Shown: positions 25,179-32,868, counted from the first letter of the stretch. The stretch is DNA of 33,350 nt from Candidatus Buchananbacteria bacterium RIFCSPLOWO2_01_FULL_39_33 (GCA_001817505.1 MHIM01000024.1:1-33350); one strand, 5' to 3'. The notes: a model not told the origin generated them from the sequence alone. Numbers and translations are program-made.

Positions 25179-25568
25179 CTAATAACGAATAATGGTTTTT
25201 ACTTTTGATTTTTTAGCTTTAAAATATTTTTTAGCGAATTTCTCGGCCTGATTCGGGTCAAAAAACTGGCAACTGAAAATATCAATAAAAGCCCGGTCTT
25301 TGATCATATGGTCAAAATGGATTGTCAGAGACGATGTCTCCAGAAATTGCATCACGGAATAACCTTCTAAATGTCCTTCGGCAAATCTTTCCAAACGCAT
25401 CGGACCGTGGGTCTTCATACCGATAGTAGCAATCATTTTTTTAACGAAATTTCTTATCGCTTGAGGCGATTGAATGAGTTCATGGTCGCAGCCAGACAAG
25501 TCAATACTTGCTGTCAGTCCCCACGCTTGTTGCTTTTTATAAAGCAAGCGTAAGGCAGAAATTTTCAT
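25179..25568 (-). CDS. S-adenosylmethionine decarboxylase-like (SpeD family) pyruvoyl enzyme
   Basis: 129 residues, the size of the bacterial class 1B SpeD proenzyme. Family features: an N-terminal strand with SGCDHELI, then GHLEGYSVMQF, FLETSSLTIHF and FIDIFSCQFFDP. Aligned to the known pattern ESHxTIH...DxFTC, the residues are S79 (which would become the pyruvoyl group), H84 and C100. The Glu normally just before the cleavage Ser is Thr78, and the WPE after the His is absent (FDH instead). SpeD makes decarboxylated SAM for spermidine synthesis; some SpeD homologues act on ornithine or arginine instead, so the substrate is open. No speE or other polyamine gene is in the window. AAGGA (25582-25578) is 9 nt before the ATG. 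Confidence 0.78.
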   Translation of the reverse strand: MKISALRLLYKKQQAWGLTASIDLSGCDHELIQSPQAIRNFVKKMIATIGMKTHGPMRLERFAEGHLEGYSVMQFLETSSLTIHFDHMIKDRAFIDIFSCQFFDPNQAEKFAKKYFKAKKSKVKTIIRY

Positions 25569-25621
25569 TTCTTTTAATCCTTATTAATTAATTAAAGTTT
25601 TCTAAAGAACTTTTATAGTCA

Positions 25622-25649
25622 ATTATAGGATAAAAAAAATAATTGTCAA
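25622..25649 (-). promoter_or_regulatory. Sigma70 promoter for the SpeD-like gene
   Basis: Minus strand: TTGACA (25649-25644), 16-nt spacer, TATAAT (25627-25622). Both hexamers match the consensus. The expected start is near 25615, leaving a leader of about 46 nt that includes the AAGGA ribosome site. Confidence 0.82.
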
Positions 25650-25721
25650 GGCCAGAGCCGGCTGTGGATAGTTTAGGCAGGTGATTAGGAGCCAGGTTCT
25701 GGAAATAAAGATCTTTTTAGT

Positions 25722-25750
25722 TTGCTTTTTCTAAATTTTGCTGATAAAAT
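25722..25750 (+). promoter_or_regulatory. Promoter for trpS, predicted leaderless
   Basis: TTGCTT (25722-25727), 17-nt spacer, TAAAAT (25745-25750) preceded by TGA (extended -10). Exactly 6 nt lie between the -10 hexamer and the ATG at 25757, which puts the expected start of transcription on the A of the start codon. Confidence 0.72.
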
Positions 25751-25756
25751 AGCTTT

Positions 25757-26704
25757 ATGAAAAAACCAGTTGTCGTTTCCGGCATTCAGCCGAGCGGGCC
25801 ACTTCATATCGGCAATTATCTGGGGGCCTTGAAAAATTGGGTTAAAATACAAAACAGCGGCCAATACGACTGTTTCTTTTTCATTGCCGATTACCACTCT
25901 CTGACTGAAAGCTATAACCCAGGCGAAAAAAAAGAGCAAATTTTTAATTTAGCCATTGATTATCTCTCGGCCGGTTTGGACCCGAAAAAATGCACTATTT
26001 TTGTCCAGTCACAAGTGCCGGCCTGTACAGAATTGGCTTGGATTTTTAATACTGTGACTCCCATCTCGGAATTAGAAAGAATGACTCAGTTTAAGGATAA
26101 AGCCAGCCGACAAATAAAAAATATTAATCTTGGTTTATTTGCTTATCCGGTTTTACAGGCGGCTGATATTTTACTTTATCATGGCCAATTTGTACCGGTG
26201 GGCGAAGACCAAATACAGCATATTGAACTGACTCGGGCTATTGCCAGGTGGTTTAACAATAAATATAAAACCAAATATTTTCCGGAGACCAAGCCGCTCT
26301 TGACTCCAGCTGCCAGAATAATGAGTTTAACTGATCCGACCAAGAAAATGTCCAAATCGCTAGGTGACAAGCATTGGCTGGGAGTAGCTGAACCATTTGA
26401 CGCTATTTTTAGTAAAATTAAAAAAGCCCCGACCACTTCAGAGGGTCTAAAAAACCTCCAAGCCATTTATGAGGCCTTTAGTGAAGATATGAAAAGCCCA
26501 TTTAATCCAGCTAAGATGAGTGAGACCAAAAGAGTCCTGGCTGAAGGTATCAGCCGTCATTTTGCCGCTGGGCAGAAGACCAAAAATGACTTGCTGAAAA
26601 ATGAAAATTATGTCAATAAAGTTTTAGCTGACGGCCAGAGTCAGGCGCAGGCTATCGCCTCTAAAACTATAACTGAAGTCAAAAAAATAATCGGTGTTGG
26701 TTGA
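25757..26704 (+). CDS. trpS: Tryptophan--tRNA ligase
   Basis: 315 residues, a compact class I synthetase. N-terminal SGIQPSGPLHIGNYLGAL contains the HIGH-type motif HIGN (17-20). FFIADYHSLT and the EDQIQHIELTR region, which reads tryptophan, follow; KMSKS is at 197-201 (KKMSKSLGDK). It charges tRNA-Trp in the cytoplasm. Family length is about 320-335, so it is complete. The start lies 6 nt after a -10 box with no Shine-Dalgarno site, so the mRNA may be leaderless. It probably shares a transcript with the following acyltransferase, 54 nt away, which has its own strong ribosome site. Confidence 0.96.
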   Translation: MKKPVVVSGIQPSGPLHIGNYLGALKNWVKIQNSGQYDCFFFIADYHSLTESYNPGEKKEQIFNLAIDYLSAGLDPKKCTIFVQSQVPACTELAWIFNTVTPISELERMTQFKDKASRQIKNINLGLFAYPVLQAADILLYHGQFVPVGEDQIQHIELTRAIARWFNNKYKTKYFPETKPLLTPAARIMSLTDPTKKMSKSLGDKHWLGVAEPFDAIFSKIKKAPTTSEGLKNLQAIYEAFSEDMKSPFNPAKMSETKRVLAEGISRHFAAGQKTKNDLLKNENYVNKVLADGQSQAQAIASKTITEVKKIIGVG

Positions 26705-26758
26705 GCAAAGAGAGTTTTAATCACATCTAAAAATGTACCTTACAAAAGGAGGTGAACG

Positions 26759-27469
26759 GTGGTGTTTAAAAATGAGATTAAAGCTGTTATTTCTTATTTA
26801 ATCTTATTTTTAACTGGCTTGGTTTTTTGGGTCTTTATTAAGGTTGGCAATCGGACTATTATCATTGGTCGGGAAAATGTTCCTTGGAGGAAAAATTGTT
26901 TGATTATTGCTAATCACTTGACGATGGTTGACAGTTGGTTTTTAACTTTTGCCGTTTATTGGCCGGAAGTGATGGTGCGGCCGTCTTTATTTCCCTGGCA
27001 TTTGCCGGAAGAGAGAAATTTTATGAAACAACATTGCCTGCTCACTCTGCTGTGCGACTTGTCCAAATGCATCCCTATCAACCGAGGCAGCGGTGATTTT
27101 ATTGGAAAATTGGATCTGCTGGTTGATAAATTACAAAATGGCTCAATGATGATTTTTCCCGAAGGTGGTAGAAGTCGCCAGCCAAAATCCGGCCAGTTAA
27201 ACACTTGGCGTCGAGGAGCTGCTGTTCTGGCTTGTGAAGCCCAGGGTGTGGTTCTGCCGGTAGCCATTAGGGGAGTGGAAGATATTTTGCCGATTGGCAA
27301 AAAATTTCCCAGGTTATTCAAGCACGTAGCCATAGTTATCGGCCAACCGATTGAAATTAAGGATTTATTGACTGATAATAAAGAAGAATCAGTCAAAATA
27401 ATTTCTAACCGGCTAAGGGTGGATTTGCAGGCCACACTCGAAATGGCTTTTAAACAATTAGAAAAATAA
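26759..27469 (+). CDS. plsC: 1-acyl-sn-glycerol-3-phosphate acyltransferase (PlsC-like)
   Basis: 236 residues. An N-terminal membrane segment (about 10-30) is followed by the acyltransferase motifs: NHLTMVD with H53 and D58 (HX4D catalytic pair), INRGSGDF, FPEGGRSR (133-140), and VLPVAIRGVEDI. It would make phosphatidic acid from lysophosphatidic acid at the inner membrane. CPR genomes often keep only part of the lipid pathway, so the acyl donor and true substrate are uncertain. The start is GTG at 26759 or 26762, chosen by the strong AAAAGGAGGTG at 26744-26754. It ends in a clear terminator. Confidence 0.88.
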   Translation: MVFKNEIKAVISYLILFLTGLVFWVFIKVGNRTIIIGRENVPWRKNCLIIANHLTMVDSWFLTFAVYWPEVMVRPSLFPWHLPEERNFMKQHCLLTLLCDLSKCIPINRGSGDFIGKLDLLVDKLQNGSMMIFPEGGRSRQPKSGQLNTWRRGAAVLACEAQGVVLPVAIRGVEDILPIGKKFPRLFKHVAIVIGQPIEIKDLLTDNKEESVKIISNRLRVDLQATLEMAFKQLEK

Positions 27470-27517
27470 AAACCGCTCTGATTTTCTGCCAACTGGCTGA
27501 AGCGGAGCGGATTTTTT
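27467..27517 (+). terminator. Terminator after plsC
   Basis: Stem CCGCTC/GAGCGG (27473-27478 with 27505-27510), an inner small stem GCCA/TGGC in the loop, A-run on the left and a seven-T run on the right. The minus gene ending at 27525 could use it in the other direction, as the left side is A-rich. Confidence 0.8.
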
Positions 27518-27524
27518 TAAATAG

Positions 27525-28895
27525 TTATTTAATAAGGGCAACTGCCTCTTTTTTTATTTTATTTAAGGTCTTTTTATTTTTAGCTTCAATATTCAATCTG
27601 ATTAAGGGTTCGGTTTTAGAGGAGCGGATGTTAATAAACCAATTGGGGTCATAAATTGACAGTCCGTCTAAGCGGTTAGTTTTCTGTTGAGAATATTTTT
27701 TGATCAATTTTTTTTCTAAACCAACCAAATTATTTTTTTGATAATTGATTTCTCCCGATATCAGATATTTCTTTTTGAATTTAGCAACGGCCGAAGATAG
27801 AGAAAGATTATTTTCTTTTAAATATTCCAGAATCAGGAGTATGGGCATAATAGCATCGCCAAAAACATAGTTTTTCTTCTTGTCAATTAGACGGAAATTA
27901 AAAAAATAATGGCCGGAGTTTTCACAGCCAAAGAACGCTTTTTTCTCTTGCATTAATTTAACGATATTGGCATAACCGGCGCGACTGACAAGCGGCCGGC
28001 CGCCAGCGTGATTTATCACTTCTTTTAAGCCCAGTTGCAATCTGGCATCAATAACTATATTGATTCTGGGATATTTTTTTAAGATTAATTCCGCCAATAA
28101 GCAATTTAAATAATAAGGATTAACCAAGTTTCCTATCTCATCAATAAAGAGGCAGCGGTCGCCATCGCCGTCAAAAATTACTCCCAAATCGCCGGCCTGT
28201 TTTTTAACTGCTTCTTTGGCTGGTTTCTGATTGATGGCCAGCATCGGATTAAGGTTATGGTCAGGAAATCTATCACCGGCCTTAAAATTCATTTTAATTA
28301 TTTTAGAGTGCAATCGGACAAAAAAATAATCGGCCAGCCGAGCGCCCGAGCCATTGCTGGCGTCTAAAACAATTTTAAAACCCCTGATGGTTTTTAAATC
28401 AACAATTTTAGCAGCCAATTGGTAATAGGCCTGGGCGATATCAATTTTAGCGGTGGGCACCGGCGGGAATTTTTTAATTTTAGGCGGAGTTATTTTTTCG
28501 GCCAGTTGCCAGATTTTTTTTAGTCCCGTATTAAGCCCTAAAAGTGAGCCGTTTTTGTCAGCTAATTTCAAGCCGGCATAGCCAACTGGGTTATGCGAGG
28601 CCGTCAGAGAAACGCCGCCGTCTAATTTTTTAATAAAGATGGCAAGAAATATCGCCGGCGTGCTGTTAATACCCAAGTCAAAAATTCGACCACCGGCATC
28701 TTTAACGCCTTTCAAAAAAGCCGGCAAAATTAAAGCCGATTCTGGCCGGCGGTCAAGACCAACAGCAATAGTTTTAGCTTTCAAAGATAAAACAAAAGCT
28801 CGGCCCAAAAGATAAGCGGTTTTCTGATCCAGCTCCTTGGGATACTTGCCTCTAATATCGTATTCTTTAAAAATTTCCGGCTTGATTTTTGCCAT
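27525..28895 (-). CDS. Phosphomannomutase/phosphoglucomutase
   Basis: 456 residues, alpha-D-phosphohexomutase family. The four hallmark loops are all present: the phosphoserine loop SLTASHNP (S100), the Mg loop DGDGDR (242-247), the sugar-recognition loop CENSGH (324-329) and the phosphate-binding loop RSSKTEP (424-430). It interconverts hexose 1- and 6-phosphates for sugar-nucleotide and envelope polysaccharide synthesis. ENSGH in place of the common EMSGH or EASGH agrees with a PMM/PGM of the ManB/AlgC group, but the sugar preference cannot be fixed by eye. ATG 28895 gives the usual IFKEYDIRG start. Its promoter is unclear; a TAAAAT box lies 4 nt before the start. Confidence 0.93.
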   Translation of the reverse strand: MAKIKPEIFKEYDIRGKYPKELDQKTAYLLGRAFVLSLKAKTIAVGLDRRPESALILPAFLKGVKDAGGRIFDLGINSTPAIFLAIFIKKLDGGVSLTASHNPVGYAGLKLADKNGSLLGLNTGLKKIWQLAEKITPPKIKKFPPVPTAKIDIAQAYYQLAAKIVDLKTIRGFKIVLDASNGSGARLADYFFVRLHSKIIKMNFKAGDRFPDHNLNPMLAINQKPAKEAVKKQAGDLGVIFDGDGDRCLFIDEIGNLVNPYYLNCLLAELILKKYPRINIVIDARLQLGLKEVINHAGGRPLVSRAGYANIVKLMQEKKAFFGCENSGHYFFNFRLIDKKKNYVFGDAIMPILLILEYLKENNLSLSSAVAKFKKKYLISGEINYQKNNLVGLEKKLIKKYSQQKTNRLDGLSIYDPNWFINIRSSKTEPLIRLNIEAKNKKTLNKIKKEAVALIK

Positions 28896-28925
28896 TAATA
28901 TTTTAATTCACTAATTTTTTTAATT

Positions 28926-29046
28926 TGTCATTGCGAGCCTGCCGGCCGGCAGGCAGGAGAGCGAAGCGGACGAAGTAATCTCATATTTGTATCAGATGGG
29001 ATTGTTTCACTGCGCCTGCTGGTTGGCCGGCCGGTTCGCAATGACA
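28926..29046. mobile_element. MITE/REP-like element with TGTCATTGCGA termini
   Basis: Perfect 11-bp inverted ends TGTCATTGCGA (28926-28936) and TCGCAATGACA (29036-29046), with the widespread internal word GAGCGAAGCGGACGAAGTAATC and its partly complementary GGGATTGTTTCAC. No ORF. Arms are interrupted by GC palindromes: GCCTGCCGG/CCGGCAGGC on the left (about 28936-28953) and TTGGCCGGCCGG on the right. The family is common in bacterial intergenic DNA and is non-coding. Confidence 0.75.
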
Positions 29047-29099
29047 GAAAAAAGATATTTCATAATTTGATTTTAACATTTTTCCGATAAAACTTAAAC

Positions 29100-29816
29100 T
29101 TAATCAGCATTTATTTTTTCGGTAATCGCTATTAAATTCTTGCCTTTCAGCCGGGAAGTTGGTTGTCCCTGGTATTCATAAAATATTTCTTTTACTTTAA
29201 AGCCAACTACTTCCAGCAGTTTTTTTAATTCCTTTCGGCTAAAGGAGTGGACATATCTGAATTCTTTTTTTTGCCAAGGAATGAAAGCATCATTAAAAGA
29301 CCAGAGTTTATATTTAATAAGCTTTAACTTATAATTAAACAAATATCGGCGATAATCTTTTTGCCACAAATTCCAGACCGTGATTATTAACCGGCCATTA
29401 TTTTTTAAAGACCGATGGATATTTTTTAAGATTTTTAATCTAAGTTCGGTAGTAGGCAGATGATGTAAAACCGCTATTAGCAAGGCCAGATCAAAATTAT
29501 TTTCCGGCAATTGATAAGCCAGAATGTCTTGGACTTGAAAATTTAAGTTTTTTCTGTTAGAATAATTATTCTTGGCAATTTTTATCAGCTGATTAGAATT
29601 ATCCAGGCCTAAATAATTTTGGCTGTCTTCAACTAATTCCGACAGGCGTCCGCTACCGCAGCCCAAATCAACAACATTACTGGCCTTAATCACATAAGAT
29701 TTTAGCCAAGCCAAAACCGGCCAGGGCTTTTGGCGGGTCTGGTAAAAGTCGGGAGCGATTTTATTGTAAATATCCGAAGTGGATTTTAAAATTTCCTTTA
29801 CTGTTTTTTCTTCCAT
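29100..29816 (-). CDS. Trm9/ALKBH8-like SAM-dependent tRNA (wobble uridine) methyltransferase
   Basis: 238 residues from ATG 29816; the frame is open back to a TTG at 29843, but ATG is preferred. Class I methyltransferase: motif I VVDLGCGSGRLSEL, motif II LGLDNSNQLI, motif IV region DLALLIAVLHHL, then GRLIITVW. Beyond the generic fold it has features I know from Trm9 and the ALKBH8 methyltransferase domain: IYNKIAPDFYQTRQKPWP at the N-terminus, IAVLHHLPTTELR in the middle, and the C-terminal AFIPWQKKEF...YVHSFSRKEL followed by a GFKVKEIFYE strand. Those enzymes methylate cm5U34 to mcm5U34 in tRNA. The divergent neighbour is Elp3, which makes the cm5U precursor, so context supports the same role. 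A Trm112-type partner is not in the window. Family by recalled similarity, not by search. Confidence 0.72.
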   Translation of the reverse strand: MEEKTVKEILKSTSDIYNKIAPDFYQTRQKPWPVLAWLKSYVIKASNVVDLGCGSGRLSELVEDSQNYLGLDNSNQLIKIAKNNYSNRKNLNFQVQDILAYQLPENNFDLALLIAVLHHLPTTELRLKILKNIHRSLKNNGRLIITVWNLWQKDYRRYLFNYKLKLIKYKLWSFNDAFIPWQKKEFRYVHSFSRKELKKLLEVVGFKVKEIFYEYQGQPTSRLKGKNLIAITEKINAD

Positions 29817-29822
29817 ATATTT

Positions 29823-31397
29823 ATGACCAAAATTCAATTGCAAAAAATAATCAAAGCTTTAGTTCTTGCCCAGCCCAGTTCTTATAAAGAGCTGGCAGCT
29901 GTGGTTAGAGCTGAAGCCAGCCAGTTTAGCCAGCCATTGCCAGAAAAATCCCAATTGCTTTTAGCTTATCACAGTTTGCTTAAAAATAAAAAAATAAAAT
30001 CCAGCAGCGTTTTGGAAAAATTATTGACCAAAAGAGCGGTGCGGACTCTTTCGGGGGTGGCGGTGATTACGGTTTTAACCAAGCCCTACCCATGTCCGGG
30101 TGAATGCCTTTTTTGTCCGACCGAAGTTAAGATGCCCAAGAGCTATCTGGCCAATGAGCCGGCAGTGATGCGCGCCATTTTAAATGACTTTGATCCTTAC
30201 CGCCAGATTAAAATGCGACTAAGGGCCTTGAAGGCCAATGGTCATAAAACCGATAAAGTGGAATTAATTGTCATTGGCGGCACCTGGTCGGTCTTGGACC
30301 ATCAATATCAAAATTGGTATATCAAAAGATGCTTTGAGGCCTTAAACGGCCGGCCGTCAAAAACTTTATCAACCGCGCAAAAAATAAACGAGAATGCCAA
30401 GCATCGCTGCATCGGCTTGACTTTGGAAACCCGCCCTGATTATATAAGCGAAAAAGAATTGATTAGAATGAGGGAATTGGGCTGTACGCGGGTGGAATTG
30501 GGCGTCCAGCACATTGATAATAAGATACTGGCCTTCAATAAAAGAGGGCATAAGGTCGAACGAAGCATCAAGGCCTTAAGATTACTCAAAGAAGCTGGCT
30601 TTAAAGTTAATTTGCATCTGATGCTGGATCTGCCGACTGCCACTCCAGCCAAGGACTTGGCGATGTTTAAAAAAATTTATACCCACTCCGACTTTTGTCC
30701 GGATATGGTCAAGATTTATCCTTGTGTGGTCAATGAAAAGGCTGAACTTTATAATTTATGGAAAAAGGGAAAGTATAAGCCCTACAGCGCTAAACAGCTA
30801 CGTCGGCTGTTGGTTGATATTAAAAAAATCACTCCTGAATATGTGCGTATTACTCGTTTGGTTAGGGATATTCCTAAAGAAAGCATTTCCGCTGGCAATA
30901 AAATTACCAACCTGCGCCAACTGTTAGCCGACCAAGCCAAAGACGAGGGCTGGGTTTGTCGTTGCATCAGATGCCGCGAAGTTACCAGGCAAGAACAGGT
31001 TAAAGGAGTCAGCAATTTAAAATTAAACATCAGGACTTACCCAGCCAGCGGTGGCACTGAATATTTTTTAAGTTATGAGTCAGCCGATGAGAAAGCCCTT
31101 TACGCTTTCTTGCGCTTGAGGATAAATGATAAGATTAACAATAATTTTATTGCTGAACTAAAAGGCGCGGCGCTAATTAGAGAACTTCACACTTATGGCG
31201 AACTGACCGAAATTGGTGCCAAAGGCGATGTCCAGCATTTGGGTTTGGGCAAAAAATTATTGAAAGAAGCGGAAAATATTGTTAGCAGAAAAAAAATAAA
31301 AAAAATAGCGGTCATTGCTGGTGTGGGCGCAAGGAAATATTATGAGAAATTCGGTTATAAATTAGAGGGGACTTATATGGTTAAGGAGTTATCTTAA
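29823..31397 (+). CDS. elp3: Elp3-type tRNA uridine(34) carboxymethylase (radical SAM + GNAT)
   Basis: 524 residues, full length. The radical SAM cluster is C91-x3-C95-x2-C98 (PCPGECLFCPTE), followed by the Elp3 signature NEPAVMRAI and the IVIGGTWS, LTLETRPDYI and VELGVQH strands. A zinc-type RCIRCREV motif leads into the C-terminal acetyltransferase domain: ELHTYGELTEIG, acetyl-CoA loop QHLGLGKKLLKEAE, and VIAGVGARKYYEKFGYKLEG. Elp3 uses SAM radical chemistry and acetyl-CoA to make 5-carboxymethyluridine at tRNA position 34. In eukaryotes it needs other Elongator subunits; bacterial and archaeal Elp3 work alone. Its start lies 6 nt from the start of the Trm9-like gene on the other strand. 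Confidence 0.94.
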   Translation: MTKIQLQKIIKALVLAQPSSYKELAAVVRAEASQFSQPLPEKSQLLLAYHSLLKNKKIKSSSVLEKLLTKRAVRTLSGVAVITVLTKPYPCPGECLFCPTEVKMPKSYLANEPAVMRAILNDFDPYRQIKMRLRALKANGHKTDKVELIVIGGTWSVLDHQYQNWYIKRCFEALNGRPSKTLSTAQKINENAKHRCIGLTLETRPDYISEKELIRMRELGCTRVELGVQHIDNKILAFNKRGHKVERSIKALRLLKEAGFKVNLHLMLDLPTATPAKDLAMFKKIYTHSDFCPDMVKIYPCVVNEKAELYNLWKKGKYKPYSAKQLRRLLVDIKKITPEYVRITRLVRDIPKESISAGNKITNLRQLLADQAKDEGWVCRCIRCREVTRQEQVKGVSNLKLNIRTYPASGGTEYFLSYESADEKALYAFLRLRINDKINNNFIAELKGAALIRELHTYGELTEIGAKGDVQHLGLGKKLLKEAENIVSRKKIKKIAVIAGVGARKYYEKFGYKLEGTYMVKELS

Positions 31398-31406
31398 AGA
31401 CCAAAA

Positions 31407-31436
31407 GTGGCATAAAAATACTTTTTTAGCTATCAT
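31407..31436 (+). promoter_or_regulatory. Probable promoter for glyA, predicted leaderless
   Basis: TATCAT at 31431-31436 with a poor -35 (GTGGCA, 18-nt spacer). The hexamer lies exactly 6 nt before the ATG at 31443, so the expected start is the A of ATG. The weak -35 lowers confidence; read-through from elp3, 45 nt upstream, is the alternative. Confidence 0.5.
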
Positions 31437-31442
31437 AAAACT

Positions 31443-32747
31443 ATGACTAAAAACGAGGTTCGTCCTGTTAAATACCGCCAAGCGGTAATTTCACCCAAGG
31501 CGAAATTATTTAACGGGGTAAAAAAATTAATTCAGCAGGAAATTACCCGCCAGCAACAGGGTTTGGTTATGATTGCCAGTGAAAATTATGCTTCGCCTGA
31601 TGTCTTAGAGGCCATTGGCACACCGCTGTCCAATAAATACAGCGAAGGTTATCCGGGCAAGCGGTATTACACCGGCAACGAATTCATTGATAAAATTGAA
31701 AACATCGCTAAAGAAGCGGCCTTAAAAATGTTTAAATTATCGGCAGATAAGTGGCAAGCCAATGTCCAGCCCCATTCCGGCTCTTCAGCCAACCTGGCGG
31801 TTTATTTAGGACTCTTAAAACCGGGCGATAAAATATTAGCACTGGATCTTGGCGCCGGCGGCCACTTGACCCACGGCTCTAAAGTCAACTTTTCCGGCCG
31901 ACTGTTTGAATTTTCCCATTATAGTGTTGATCCCAAAACCCATAAGTTTGATTACCAAGAGATTTTAAGGATTGCCAAAAGGGAAAAACCGAAAATGATT
32001 GTCTCTGGCGCTACCGCCTACACTCAACAAATAAATTTTAAGAAATTTTCACAAATTGCCAAAAGTGTCGGGGCTTATCACTTGGCCGATATTTCCCATG
32101 TAGCCGGGCTGATAATCGCTGGCGCCCATCCCTCGCCTTTTCCGGAAGCTGATGTGGTTACCACTACCACTCACAAAACTTTGCGGGGACCAAGAGGCGC
32201 TATCATAATTTGCAAAAAAGAATTAGCTAAAAATATTGATAAGGCGATTTTCCCCGGTTTACAAGGCGGTCCCTTAGAAAATATCATTGCCGGCAAAGCC
32301 ATCGCTTTTATTGAAGCGCAAACTTCACAATTTAAAAAAGACCAGATCCAGACAGTTAAAAACGCCCAAGTGTTGGCCGAAACCCTAAAGTCCAATGGTT
32401 TAAAATTAATAGCTGACAGCACTGAAAATCATTTAATCTTAATTGATTGCCGCAATTTGAATATTTCCGGCAAAGTTGGCGCCGAGGTCCTGGCCGAAGC
32501 TGGTATTTATACCAATGCTAATATGATTCCTTATGATCCGGCTATGCCTCTAAACCCATCAGGCATTAGAATAGGCACGCCGGCTTTGACTACTCGGGGC
32601 TTAAAAGACAAGGAAATGAAAATAATCGGTAAGTGGATTGCTGATATTTTAAAAAATCCTAATAATAAAAAATTGAAATCAAAAATTAAGAAGGATGTTT
32701 TTAAATTAACCAAAAGATTTCCTGTATATCAAAATTTTAAATTATGA
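31443..32747 (+). CDS. glyA: Serine hydroxymethyltransferase
   Basis: 434 residues, slightly longer than the usual ~415 through about 20 extra N-terminal residues. A PLP enzyme: LVMIASENYASPDVL, NKYSEGYPGKRYYTGNEFID, the HPHSGSSAN-equivalent QPHSGSSAN, LADISHVAGLI, and the PLP Schiff-base lysine in TTTTHKTLRGPRG (K245). It transfers a one-carbon unit from serine to tetrahydrofolate, giving glycine and feeding methylation and nucleotide synthesis. Stop is TGA. ATG 31443 lies 6 nt after a TATCAT box and has no Shine-Dalgarno site. Confidence 0.97.
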   Translation: MTKNEVRPVKYRQAVISPKAKLFNGVKKLIQQEITRQQQGLVMIASENYASPDVLEAIGTPLSNKYSEGYPGKRYYTGNEFIDKIENIAKEAALKMFKLSADKWQANVQPHSGSSANLAVYLGLLKPGDKILALDLGAGGHLTHGSKVNFSGRLFEFSHYSVDPKTHKFDYQEILRIAKREKPKMIVSGATAYTQQINFKKFSQIAKSVGAYHLADISHVAGLIIAGAHPSPFPEADVVTTTTHKTLRGPRGAIIICKKELAKNIDKAIFPGLQGGPLENIIAGKAIAFIEAQTSQFKKDQIQTVKNAQVLAETLKSNGLKLIADSTENHLILIDCRNLNISGKVGAEVLAEAGIYTNANMIPYDPAMPLNPSGIRIGTPALTTRGLKDKEMKIIGKWIADILKNPNNKKLKSKIKKDVFKLTKRFPVYQNFKL

Positions 32748-32828
32748 ATTTTTAATTTTGAATCAATTTTGAAATTAGAATTTTAAATTTTTATACTTAA
32801 TTTAAAAATTAAATTATTAAAAATTCAT
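32744..32828. repeat. AT-rich inverted repeat after glyA
   Basis: ATGAATTTTTAAT (32744-32756) and ATTAAAAATTCAT (32816-32828) are perfect 13-bp complements; further AT-rich inverted words lie inside and just beyond (GAAATTTGAAATTTGAAATT at about 32830). It overlaps the glyA stop and could act as a weak terminator. Similar AT-rich inverted DNA fills the porA/porB gap. Confidence 0.65.
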
Positions 32829-32868
32829 TAGAAATTTGAAATTTGAAATTAAAAATTATTTATTTTAT

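Noticed and set aside
25663-25671. DnaA-box-like CTATCCACA (minus strand) near the SpeD/trpS promoters; another, TTATCCACT, at 8301
   Set aside because: Single sites with one mismatch each, one of them inside a coding region; there is no cluster and no dnaA or dnaN nearby, so no origin is called.
26956-27492. 178-codon ORF on the minus strand opposite plsC
   Set aside because: plsC on the plus strand has all acyltransferase motifs; the antisense frame shows no family features.
29817-29843. Longer methyltransferase starting at TTG 29843
   Set aside because: It would overlap the Elp3 start by 21 nt, and the Trm9-like homology starts after ATG 29816.
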